Positions 1 to 5,038 of a stretch of 9,263 bases of DNA are shown here, one piece after another. The stretch is from Actinomycetes bacterium. Its GTDB lineage: Bacteria; Actinomycetota; Actinomycetes; Mycobacteriales; Mycobacteriaceae. The notes below the pieces were generated by a model. The model had not been told where the DNA came from, did no database searches, and saw only the letters and a list, made by a program, of their open reading frames with translations. The translations under genes were made by a program, and so were the position numbers. The DNA lies in assembly GCA_023418505.1 (NCBI GenBank), contig JAEZZR010000003.1, positions 1-9,263 on the forward strand, written 5' to 3'. Position 1 is the first letter of the stretch. Each line of letters starts with the position of its first letter.

Positions 1-134
1 AGCCGAAATCTCTGGACGTTTCCGCACCCGAAGATGCAGCTTGCACAGTATTTCCGGCTAAAAATGGCCATTTCACCGAAATCTTTGGACGTTTCCGCAC
101 CATGGTGCACATCGCACAGTAAAACCAGCTGAAA
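1..134. repeat. Two copies of a degenerate interspersed repeat, 71-73 bp apart
   Basis: A 26-bp block beginning CCGAAATCT and ending TTTCCGCACC occurs at 3-28 and again at 76-101 with one mismatch. Each copy is followed, after 12-14 variable bases, by GCACAGTA (43-50 and 114-121) and then by a tract ending CCGGCT or CCAGCT. The second copy also holds the perfect 12-bp palindrome GCACCATGGTGC at 97-108, which the first lacks. The first copy touches the window edge, so the array may continue to the left. No ORF here looks coding. The spacing and internal variation do not fit CRISPR; a dispersed intergenic element family or tandem regulatory unit is more likely. The rest, up to about 210, shows nothing recognisable. 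Confidence 0.7.
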
Positions 135-210
135 CCAGCAAGATACCGAGGAAAGCATGTGCATTCTGCACCACAGCCATGAGAAGCCAACAGATCTTCC
201 CGAGCATGGG

Positions 211-248
211 AAAACCCGAGGCCTACTGCATGCAACAGAACCTCGGGT
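211..248 (-). terminator. Intrinsic terminator of tRNA-Ser
   Basis: On the minus strand, 6 nt after the encoded CCA of the tRNA, ACCCGAGG (248-241) pairs perfectly with CCTCGGGT (221-214), 8 bp around a 19-nt loop, followed by TTTT (214-211). The loop contains the palindrome TGCATGCA (227-234). Position, stem and T-run all fit a factor-independent terminator for the tRNA gene. Confidence 0.8.
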
Positions 249-254
249 CAAAAT

Positions 255-345
255 TGGCGGTGGCGGGGGGATTTGAACCCCCGGTACGGGGTTACCGTAC
301 AAAGCATTTCGAGTGCTTCACCTTCGGCCGCTCGGACACGCCACC
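255..345 (-). tRNA. tRNA-Ser, anticodon CGA (reads UCG)
   Basis: A 91-nt type II tRNA with encoded CCA. The acceptor stem GGTGGCG (345-339) pairs with CGCCACC (265-259), then comes discriminator G and CCA (257-255). The D arm contains TCCGAGCGGCCGAAGG. The anticodon arm is AAGCA-CTCGAAA-TGCTT, so the anticodon is CGA (plus-strand TCG at 309-311). A long variable arm, TACGG-TAA-CCCCGTA, marks a class II (Ser/Leu/Tyr) tRNA, and the T arm GGGGG-TTCAAAT-CCCCC is canonical. The long variable arm with CGA anticodon makes tRNA-Ser certain. It sits alone, with its own candidate promoter upstream and terminator downstream. It supplies serine for UCG codons. Confidence 0.95.
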
Positions 346-352
346 GCGAACA

Positions 353-382
353 AAGTTACCCAACCACGCAATAGTTAAGCAA
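353..382 (-). promoter_or_regulatory. Candidate promoter of tRNA-Ser
   Basis: On the minus strand TTGCTT (382-377) and TAACTT (358-353) are separated by 18 bp and end 7 nt before the first base of the tRNA. Both hexamers fit primary sigma-factor elements (TTGnnn, TAnnnT). The transcription start would fall almost on the tRNA 5' end, a very short leader, so a slightly more upstream promoter is possible. Confidence 0.35.
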
Positions 383-581
383 ATACGCAGGAAAATAATC
401 CGGCTGGAACGGGAACAACCCAGCAGTCTTAGCTACAACAGTCTGGCTGGCCGCCACCAATCCACCAATTCCCCAGCCACACCACCAATCCACCGCTAAC
501 CCGGGTTAAGAGTCAAAAAGGCGGTGCGGACACTTTTTGGACAAGTTAACCCCACCATCCCCGCAGCCACACCCCACCAAC
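383..581. other. Intergenic stretch with short repeats, no gene seen
   Basis: No ORF here has convincing codon structure. The stretch holds a 13-bp direct repeat CCACCAATCCACC (454-466 and 482-494), a perfect 12-bp palindrome TAACCCGGGTTA (497-508), and GGTGCGGACAC at 523-533. The last matches, in inverted orientation and with one change, the TTTCCGCACC end of the repeats at 18-28 and 91-101. The plus strand is strongly A/C-rich. Confidence 0.5.
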
Positions 582-640
582 AAAAAATCCTGGCATCCAC
601 GGAAAAACAACACATCGTGTTGCATCCATAGAGCCAGGAT
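582..640 (-). terminator. Nested double-hairpin terminator of csbD-like gene
   Basis: Downstream of the CsbD gene on the minus strand, ATCCTGGC (640-633) pairs with GCCAGGAT (594-587) and is followed by a run of six T (587-582). Inside this outer stem is a second, tight hairpin, CAACAC-GAT-GTGTTG (622-608), itself followed by TTTTT (607-603). Each hairpin alone has the form of an intrinsic terminator, so the unit looks like two terminators, one inside the other. The arms also share a TGGATGC direct repeat. Confidence 0.75.
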
Positions 641-665
641 CAGGCAATAAAACGGCTAATCGCTC

Positions 666-890
666 TTAGTTGTCGCCCTTGAGCTTGCCTAGAGCCTCGG
701 AAGCCTTGTTCTTCAGGTCTTCTGCGCCTTCAGCGATCTTGTTCTTGGCGTCTTCGAAGCCCTGCTTGGCGTCGGCCTGAACCTGCTCGCCCTTGCCTTC
801 GTTTTCCAAGGACTTGTCGTCAGCTACGTCGCCGGCGAATTCCTTTGCCTTGCCACCTAGTTCTTCTGCCTTGTTTTCCAAGTCACTCAT
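666..890 (-). CDS. CsbD-family stress-response protein
   Basis: A small, highly charged, Cys-free and Trp-free soluble protein of 74 residues, about the usual size of CsbD-like proteins. The N-terminal half carries the family hallmark: an NKAEELGGKAKEFAGD segment (6-21) followed by a KGEQVQADAKQ segment (33-43). The rest is Ala/Lys/Glu-rich amphipathic helix with repeated NKA/DLKNKA turns (49-66). CsbD proteins are general-stress (SigB in Bacillus) induced; their molecular function is unknown and the fold is a small helical bundle. ATG at 890 is preceded by AAAGG with 7-8 nt spacing, supporting this start. The gene is monocistronic, with its own promoter (940-968), a palindrome in the leader and a double terminator. 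The family call is firm; stress regulation here is inferred. Confidence 0.88.
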   Translation of the reverse strand: MSDLENKAEELGGKAKEFAGDVADDKSLENEGKGEQVQADAKQGFEDAKNKIAEGAEDLKNKASEALGKLKGDN

Positions 891-911
891 GTCTACACCT
901 TTCTATTGGGT

Positions 912-929
912 GATCAATCGTTATTGATC
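912..929. promoter_or_regulatory. Perfect 7-bp inverted repeat in csbD leader (possible operator)
   Basis: GATCAAT (912-918) and ATTGATC (923-929) are perfect inverted repeats around CGTT. The site lies between the predicted transcription start (about 933) and the CsbD ribosome binding site. It could be an operator or a 5'-UTR hairpin. No known regulator consensus is matched. Confidence 0.5.
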
Positions 930-939
930 GTTGCAACCA

Positions 940-968
940 AGGATAAAAACTTTCGGTGCTGCCTTCAA
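940..968 (-). promoter_or_regulatory. Predicted promoter of csbD-like gene
   Basis: On the minus strand, TTGAAG (968-963) and TATCCT (945-940) are separated by exactly 17 bp. This fits a SigA/SigB-type actinobacterial promoter (TTGnnn, TAnnnT) and predicts a start near 933, giving a leader of roughly 43 nt. I see no GGAA-N18-GTT element of the SigH type close by. Confidence 0.55.
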
Positions 969-1065
969 GGAATACCGTGCGCATCCAATGGTTTTTCACC
1001 AAATTTTAATCTTGCCGTAATCAATAGCTTTGCGACGAGCACCGCCCACCCTCCGCACACCAATC

Positions 1066-1518
1066 TCACCGATGGGGATGGAAGAAGTCTGGTAATAGTG
1101 TGGCGCATTCGTCGGCAAGCACTCCGGCAATCACGCGAGGCACGAATGGATGCCGAGGTTCCCGCACCACATCCGCGATGGATCCGCACGCGCCGGTTTT
1201 GGGCGACCATGCTCCGAAGACGATGCGCCCCATCCGCGCCATCACGGCCGTTCCCGCGCACATCACGCAGGGTTCGAGGGTGACTACCAGGGTGCAGTCC
1301 TCCAGGCGCCAACCATCACCGTGTTGAGCTGCCGCCTGCCGGATCGCCAGCACTTCCGCGTGGGCTGTGGGATCGCTATTTGCTTCACGACGATTGACGC
1401 CCGCCCCGATCACCTGCCCCTCCGGGTCGATGACCAGCGCTGCAACGGGCACGTCTTCGGGCGGAGTTGCTGCAGCAAGTTCAATGGCCTGCTTCATCCA
1501 GGTTTCGTACTGGTGCAT
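1066..1518 (-). CDS. tadA: tRNA-specific adenosine-34 deaminase (TadA)
   Basis: Converts A34 to inosine in the anticodon of tRNA-Arg(ACG), letting one tRNA read CGU, CGC and CGA; cytoplasmic, zinc-dependent, normally a homodimer. Counted from the ATG at 1518 (150 residues), the deaminase signature is complete: HAE at 53-55 (zinc His and proton-shuttling Glu) and PCVMC at 83-87 (two zinc Cys). The TadA features NSDPTAHAE, VTLEPCVMCAGT, FGAWSPKTGACGS and LADECATLLPDFF follow in order. Length and beginning match bacterial TadA (start near ..YETWMKQAIELA). No Shine-Dalgarno precedes 1518. The frame stays open upstream to a GTG at 1674, five bases after the stop of the upstream gene, which would add 52 glycine-rich residues. 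I prefer 1518, but the longer form cannot be excluded. Confidence 0.92.
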   Translation of the reverse strand: MHQYETWMKQAIELAAATPPEDVPVAALVIDPEGQVIGAGVNRREANSDPTAHAEVLAIRQAAAQHGDGWRLEDCTLVVTLEPCVMCAGTAVMARMGRIVFGAWSPKTGACGSIADVVREPRHPFVPRVIAGVLADECATLLPDFFHPHR

Positions 1519-1679
1519 AGACGCGGGCTGAGGGAGGCCGACGCCAACGACGCGCTCGTGGGGATCGGCACCAACGACGCGACTGTGGGGGATACCACCG
1601 CCAACGTCGCCAACGCCAACGCCGCCGACAACGCCCCCACCAGAACCAACGCCGCCATCAGAATTACCGCACACCGCAG
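1519..1679 (-). other. Glycine-rich in-frame extension or spacer ahead of tadA, with 27-bp tandem repeat
   Basis: The gap between the two minus-strand genes is open in the tadA frame from GTG 1674. It would encode a Gly/Val-rich stretch followed by two copies of a nine-residue unit, (I/D)PH(S/E)RVVG(A/V). At DNA level the 27-bp unit is 1544-1570 and 1571-1597, differing at a few bases. Farther upstream, near 1603-1660, are degenerate GCCAACGCC-type triplet runs. Whether this is translated as a TadA N-terminal tail or is an expanded low-complexity spacer is undecided. Confidence 0.55.
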
Positions 1680-2258
1680 CTACTCGTCGTCGCTGTAGCT
1701 GCCGTAGTCGAAGTCCACTTCGTCTACGTCCACACCGGTCACTCGAGCCAACTGCCCTTCGCAGCCCAGTTCCGAGGCAATCACGTGTAGCTGTTCGGAG
1801 GCCCAGAGTTCTTCGTCTTCGCAGATGGCTTCGAGTAGCTCTTCGCTGACGCCTACGTCGGCAAGCATGTCCAGGTCGCCTTCGGGCCAGCTGTCGAGGT
1901 CGTCGAGCTCATCGTCATCTAGATCCCCCAGGTCTGGGAAATCCAGATCGGCGGCTTCGAGCGCGTCGGCGGCGATGTCGTCGGTCAGTGCTGCGGTGGC
2001 ATCGGAAAGCACCACTCGCACGCCGCCAGGGATGGGGCGCAGCAGGATGAAGAAATCGTCTTCCACGTTGATCATGCCGAAAAGCGCCTGTTCAGCACGC
2101 ATCTGACGCAACAGCGACACCGCACGATCGAACGAACCCAACGCCGCGGCACCCAGGTCGCGAACCGTCCATCGATTACTGTCCAGCATCACGGCGACAG
2201 CATAGGAATCGGCGCCGGCCGGCGAGTTGCCTGAAGCGTCGTTGGAATTCACACTCAT
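1680..2258 (-). CDS. tRNA adenosine deaminase-associated protein (actinobacterial)
   Basis: An acidic soluble protein of 192 residues from ATG 2258, immediately upstream of tadA on the same strand. This is the position of the actinobacterial family named for its association with tRNA adenosine deaminase; its function is unknown. The N-terminal half is a compact domain (roughly 18-90) with SYAVAVMLDSNRW, SLLRQMRAEQALFGMINVEDDFFILLRP and GGVRVVLSDATAA. The second half is extremely Asp/Glu-rich (101-155, including a DLDDDELDDLD run) and the C-terminus is also acidic. ATG 2258 is favoured over TTG 2267 because a promoter-like GTGACA-N18-TAGGTT ends 7 nt before it, predicting a leaderless mRNA. 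The neighbour relation suggests a role with TadA, but no activity can be read from the sequence. Confidence 0.82.
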   Translation of the reverse strand: MSVNSNDASGNSPAGADSYAVAVMLDSNRWTVRDLGAAALGSFDRAVSLLRQMRAEQALFGMINVEDDFFILLRPIPGGVRVVLSDATAALTDDIAADALEAADLDFPDLGDLDDDELDDLDSWPEGDLDMLADVGVSEELLEAICEDEELWASEQLHVIASELGCEGQLARVTGVDVDEVDFDYGSYSDDE

Positions 2259-2265
2259 AGGAGCC

Positions 2266-2295
2266 AACCTAGTCGGACTGTGCCAGACTTGTCAC
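2266..2295 (-). promoter_or_regulatory. Predicted promoter giving a leaderless mRNA for the tadA operon
   Basis: On the minus strand, GTGACA (2295-2290) and TAGGTT (2271-2266) are 18 bp apart. The -10 ends exactly 7 nt before the A of ATG 2258, so transcription would begin at the start codon. No Shine-Dalgarno of normal strength is present, consistent with leaderless translation, which is common in Corynebacterium. The -35 touches the opposite-strand tyrA start (2297), so the divergent genes share almost no private control DNA. Confidence 0.5.
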
Positions 2296-2296
2296 T

Positions 2297-3274
2297 GTGA
2301 ACACTCTCCAGCTCCAACGTCCCGTCTGCATTTTGGCGGTGGGTTTGATTGGTGGTTCGTTGATGCGGGATTTGCGCCGCGCGGACTGCGAGGTTTTCGG
2401 CTGGAATCGCTCCCCCGCAGTGGTGCAGGCGGCGCGCGATGAGGGCTTCGAGGTCTACGCCGATCTCACCGAGACCCTCCAACTCGCCGAACAGCGCCAG
2501 GCGCTGCTGGTGATTGGCACTCCCATGACGGTGGTGGGCAGCATCCTCGACGCCATCGCCACCCACGCCCCTACCTGTGGCATTACGGATGTGGTGTCGG
2601 TGAAGGGGGCGGTGCAGGATGCCGTGGATCACCGTGGCATGTCCGCGCGCTACGTGGGCGCCCACCCTATGGCGGGTGCGGCAACTTCGGGTTGGGATGC
2701 GTCTCGAGAAGGGCTTTTCGACGGCGCAGCGTGGGTAGTTACCTACGATCTGGCAGCTAAGCAGCCCACTCCGCCGGAAACCTGGCTGCGCACTTTTGCT
2801 GATGTGATTGCGTTGGGCAAGACCGTGGGCTCTGATGTGATCCCGGCTTTGGCATCCAATCATGATCGGGCAGTGGCGTCGATTTCTCATGTGCCTCATT
2901 TGGCGGCATACGCGGTGGCCGCGGGCGCCGAGGACGATTGTGCTCAGTTGGCTTTATCGCTGGCCGCCGGCTCTTTCCGCGATGGCACGCGGGTGGCCGC
3001 TGCCGAGCCCGCCATGGTGATGTCTTGGTGCGAGAACAACGTGCCAGCGGTGTTGGACAGTTTGGATGCGTTGATTGCGCGGCTGCAGCAGGCTCGCACG
3101 CAGTTGAGTGAGTCAGGCACGGCAACCCAGCTGGCCGAGAGCGGTTTTGCGGCGCGCGCCCGCTACGAAGCTCGTGGCACCCGGCCTGTGATTCATGTGA
3201 ATTTAGCTCACGACGATTGGCTGCTGCATTTACGTCACGCCGAATCTATTGGCGGCAGGATTGAGATTTCGTAG
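2297..3274 (+). CDS. tyrA: Arogenate/prephenate dehydrogenase (tyrosine biosynthesis)
   Basis: Oxidatively decarboxylates arogenate (or prephenate) with NAD(P)+ in the last steps of tyrosine synthesis; the corynebacterial enzymes that have been studied use arogenate, so that substrate is inferred here. The 325-residue protein has an N-terminal Rossmann domain starting PVCILAVGLIGGSLMRDL (9-26). The conserved VGAHPMAG (120-127) and SHVPH (197-201, catalytic His region) follow, then the helical dimerisation domain with SLAAGSFRDGTRVA (221-234). GTG at 2297 places the Rossmann strand 8-9 residues from the N-terminus, as in relatives; no Shine-Dalgarno is visible. One oddity: the usual GLGLIGG loop reads AVGLIGG, so the first Gly of GxGxxG is Ala. 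The gene diverges from the tadA operon, and a 16-bp repeat follows its stop. Confidence 0.93.
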   Translation: MNTLQLQRPVCILAVGLIGGSLMRDLRRADCEVFGWNRSPAVVQAARDEGFEVYADLTETLQLAEQRQALLVIGTPMTVVGSILDAIATHAPTCGITDVVSVKGAVQDAVDHRGMSARYVGAHPMAGAATSGWDASREGLFDGAAWVVTYDLAAKQPTPPETWLRTFADVIALGKTVGSDVIPALASNHDRAVASISHVPHLAAYAVAAGAEDDCAQLALSLAAGSFRDGTRVAAAEPAMVMSWCENNVPAVLDSLDALIARLQQARTQLSESGTATQLAESGFAARARYEARGTRPVIHVNLAHDDWLLHLRHAESIGGRIEIS

Positions 3275-3287
3275 TTCGCTACAGAGT

Positions 3288-3327
3288 CCTGGTTCGCGAG
3301 ACACCTGGTTCGCGGCGCACCTGGAGG
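3288..3327. repeat. 16-bp tandem repeat just after tyrA
   Basis: CCTGGTTCGCGAGACA (3288-3303) is followed directly by CCTGGTTCGCGGCGCA (3304-3319) and a partial third unit CCTGGAGG (3320-3327). The 16-bp period starts 14 bp after the tyrA stop codon. No function is evident. Confidence 0.7.
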
Positions 3328-3363
3328 CCGCCCTGCTACCCAAATCACCCCATTACCCCAAAC

Positions 3364-3379
3364 TGTGACATATAGCACA
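3364..3379. promoter_or_regulatory. GlxR/CRP-like binding site
   Basis: TGTGACATATAGCACA matches the CRP-family consensus TGTGA-N6-TCACA used by corynebacterial GlxR at 9 of 10 fixed positions (G for T in the right arm). It lies 90 bp after tyrA and about 570 bp before ddh, too far for ordinary control of the annotated ddh start, so its target is unclear. Confidence 0.5.
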
Positions 3380-3406
3380 GCAGATTTTCCACCCCCTCTA
3401 TTGGGT

Positions 3407-3425
3407 CGCTTTAACAGCTAAAGCG
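3407..3425. repeat. Short perfect hairpin without T-tract
   Basis: CGCTTTA (3407-3413) pairs with TAAAGCG (3419-3425) around a 5-nt loop. Neither strand follows it with a T-run, so it is not called a terminator. It may be an RNA structure or protein site. Confidence 0.4.
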
Positions 3426-3949
3426 CCGGGACTGAGGGCGACAAAAATCTACCTGTGGAAATGCGGGCAGCAATGGCGGCAAGCTAGTTCGGATTTATAG
3501 CTCGCAGTTGGGTTTGACTGGGTGTGCGATAGGCGTCGTTAAGCACTGGAACATCGCCCCTCAACTGGAATTACGTTCCCACTATGTGGAATCTGTAGCG
3601 CTGTAAATGAGACGGATTAGCAAGGTCTATACCTATAAAAATAATTACCGGGGCGATGGGTGGAAATTAACCGGGTGCGTGCGGTGGAGAGGGATCCGTC
3701 GTAAGCGAAAACTTCAGAAAAATACGAACCAGCACTCGCGCGAATTACCCCCGTCCGCGCTGTGCAACGGCCGGAAAGTGCGGAAAGCGTTGGAACCTGC
3801 CGGGAAAAACAACTAAAAATTAAGAGAGGCTTATCCGGGAAGTGGATGCGGAACCTGAAAAGCGTTGCAGAAACGCACATCAGAGCAACCGCTTCACCCC
3901 GACGGCCAAGAACTGCCGGAACTAAATCCGAAAGGACACCATTACTACT

Positions 3950-4930
3950 ATGATTCGCACCGCAATTATCGGATACGGCAATCTAGGTCGCAGCGTCGAG
4001 AAGGTAATCGCTGACCAAGCCGACATGGAACTGGTAGGCGTATTTTCCCGCCGCGACCAGCTAGATACCGACGCCCGAGTGCTACCAGCAGCCAACGTAG
4101 CCGACTACAAGGACGAAGTTGACGTCCTGTTCGTCTGCCTTGGTTCCGCAACCGACGTCCCAGAGCAGGGCGCAGAACTAGCTAAGCACTTCAACACCGT
4201 AGACACCTACGACAACCACGCAGAACTGCCAAACCACCGCGCAAAGCTCGCCGAAGCTACCGCCGAGGGCGAAACCCTAGCCATCATGGCAACCGGTTGG
4301 GATCCAGGCTTGTTCTCCCTAAACCGCGTACTAGGCGCATCCATCATCCCAGGTGGCGACCAGAAGACCTTCTGGGGCCCAGGCCTATCCCAGGGACACT
4401 CGGATGCAGTGCGTCGCGTAGCAGGTGTCAAGCGAGGCGTGCAGTACACCAAACCAAACCCTGAAGCTATCGAAGCTGTAAAAAAGGGCGAAGGCGCGGA
4501 CATCAAATCCAAGGAAGCTCACCTGCGCCACTGCTTCATCGTTGCAGAAGAAACTGGCGACGAAGCAAAGGACAACGAGGTCAAGGAGCAGATCCGCGAG
4601 ACCATCGTCAACATGCCGGACTACTTCGTAGGCTACGAGACTGTTGTGGACTTCATCTCTGAAGAAGAGTTCGAACGCGATCACCAGGGCATGCCACACG
4701 GCGGCGTTGTGATCACTCAGGGTCGCGCTGGTTACACCGACCACGTCATCGAATTCTCCCTCGACCTGGAACGCAACCCAGACTTCACCGCAGCAGTACA
4801 GGTTGCATACGGTCGCGCCGCACACCGCCTGCGCGAAGCTGGCGAAACCGGCGTTCGCACTCCATTCGAGATTGCTCCATACCTGTTGGCTCAGGAATCT
4901 CTCGACGATTTGGTAGCAAACTCCCTCTAA
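3950..4930 (+). CDS. ddh: meso-diaminopimelate dehydrogenase
   Basis: Catalyses the NADPH-dependent reductive amination of tetrahydrodipicolinate to meso-2,6-diaminopimelate, the one-step branch to lysine and peptidoglycan that runs beside the succinylase route in corynebacteria. The 326-residue protein shows the Rossmann loop GYGNLG (8-13), TVDTYDNH (83-90), TGWDPG (115-120), FWGPGLSQGHSDAVR (141-155), MPDYFVGYE (222-230), MPHGG (248-252) and RNPDFTA (275-281), all typical of the family. By recollection, the C. glutamicum enzyme is about 320 residues; the extra length falls in a charged stretch at about 200-216. ATG 3950 is chosen, yet the only good Shine-Dalgarno, AAAGGA at 3931-3936, lies 13 nt away. 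Leu CTA, Val GTA and Pro CCA codons are notably common, unlike tyrA. A strong terminator follows; the gene is monocistronic. Confidence 0.96.
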   Translation: MIRTAIIGYGNLGRSVEKVIADQADMELVGVFSRRDQLDTDARVLPAANVADYKDEVDVLFVCLGSATDVPEQGAELAKHFNTVDTYDNHAELPNHRAKLAEATAEGETLAIMATGWDPGLFSLNRVLGASIIPGGDQKTFWGPGLSQGHSDAVRRVAGVKRGVQYTKPNPEAIEAVKKGEGADIKSKEAHLRHCFIVAEETGDEAKDNEVKEQIRETIVNMPDYFVGYETVVDFISEEEFERDHQGMPHGGVVITQGRAGYTDHVIEFSLDLERNPDFTAAVQVAYGRAAHRLREAGETGVRTPFEIAPYLLAQESLDDLVANSL

Positions 4931-4979
4931 GCTGCAGGCTTTATACCGGCCAAAGGCTTTATCTGAGCTGCAGGCTTTA
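4926..4979. repeat. Three 18-bp units in A-B-A order spanning the ddh stop
   Basis: Units 4926-4943, 4944-4961 and 4962-4979 each end in AGGCTTTA. The first and third are identical except for one base; the middle one shares mainly the 3' half. The first unit includes the TAA stop of ddh (4928-4930). The last abuts the terminator stem. Confidence 0.75.
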
Positions 4980-5019
4980 ATCCCCGGATTCTTTTTCAGG
5001 GTTCGGGGATTTACTTTTT
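4979..5019 (+). terminator. Intrinsic terminator of ddh
   Basis: AATCCCCG (4979-4986) pairs with CGGGGATT (5004-5011), extendable by G-T and A-T pairs. It is followed by TTTACTTTTT to 5019. The opposite strand lacks an equivalent T-run beyond the stem, so it serves ddh rather than the convergent channel gene ending at 5039. Confidence 0.85.
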
Positions 5020-5038
5020 CGTATCGGGGTGGCGGATT

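Larger units (their letters stand above)
3275..3949. other. 675-bp intergenic region, no convincing gene
   Basis: The short ORFs here (plus 3607-3816 and 3762-3953, minus 3617-3880) are Arg/Lys-rich and mutually overlapping. They lack family features or credible ribosome sites and are judged spurious. Visible structure includes a 16-bp tandem repeat at 3288-3327, a GlxR-like site at 3364-3379 and a hairpin at 3407-3425. AATTACCGGGG and AATTAACCGGG recur at about 3643 and 3665. The words AAAGCGTTG (3784-3792, 3859-3867) and GGAACCTG (3792-3799, 3850-3857) recur in swapped order before ddh. No known riboswitch was recognised and no terminator for tyrA was found. No strong ddh promoter was identified; TTGACT at 3514-3519 lacks a good -10. 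Confidence 0.5.

Noticed and set aside
1..134. Start of a CRISPR array
   Set aside because: Only two units, the conserved part is split (26 bp + 8 bp) with a variable core, one copy has a mismatch, and no cas-like gene is near.
179..499. 106-codon plus-strand ORF
   Set aside because: It runs through the tRNA-Ser gene and its terminator on the other strand and has no family features.
1150..1698. 182-codon plus-strand ORF opposite tadA
   Set aside because: Antisense shadow of a gene with complete catalytic motifs; its composition mirrors the GC-rich opposite strand.
2255..2899. 214-codon minus-strand ORF opposite tyrA
   Set aside because: His/Arg-rich shadow frame over a well-supported tyrA; no motifs.
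3407..3425. tyrA terminator
   Set aside because: The hairpin is perfect but neither side carries a T-run.
3607..3816. 69-codon basic ORF in the tyrA-ddh gap
   Set aside because: No ribosome site, Arg/Lys-rich random-looking composition, and it overlaps other equally poor frames.
3617..3880. 87-codon minus-strand ORF in the tyrA-ddh gap
   Set aside because: No ribosome site or recognisable domain; probably chance.
3800..3949. Lysine riboswitch or other leader RNA before ddh
   Set aside because: A purine-rich leader with an AGAGAGG-like element suggested it, but the conserved lysine-riboswitch segments and long helices are not visible.
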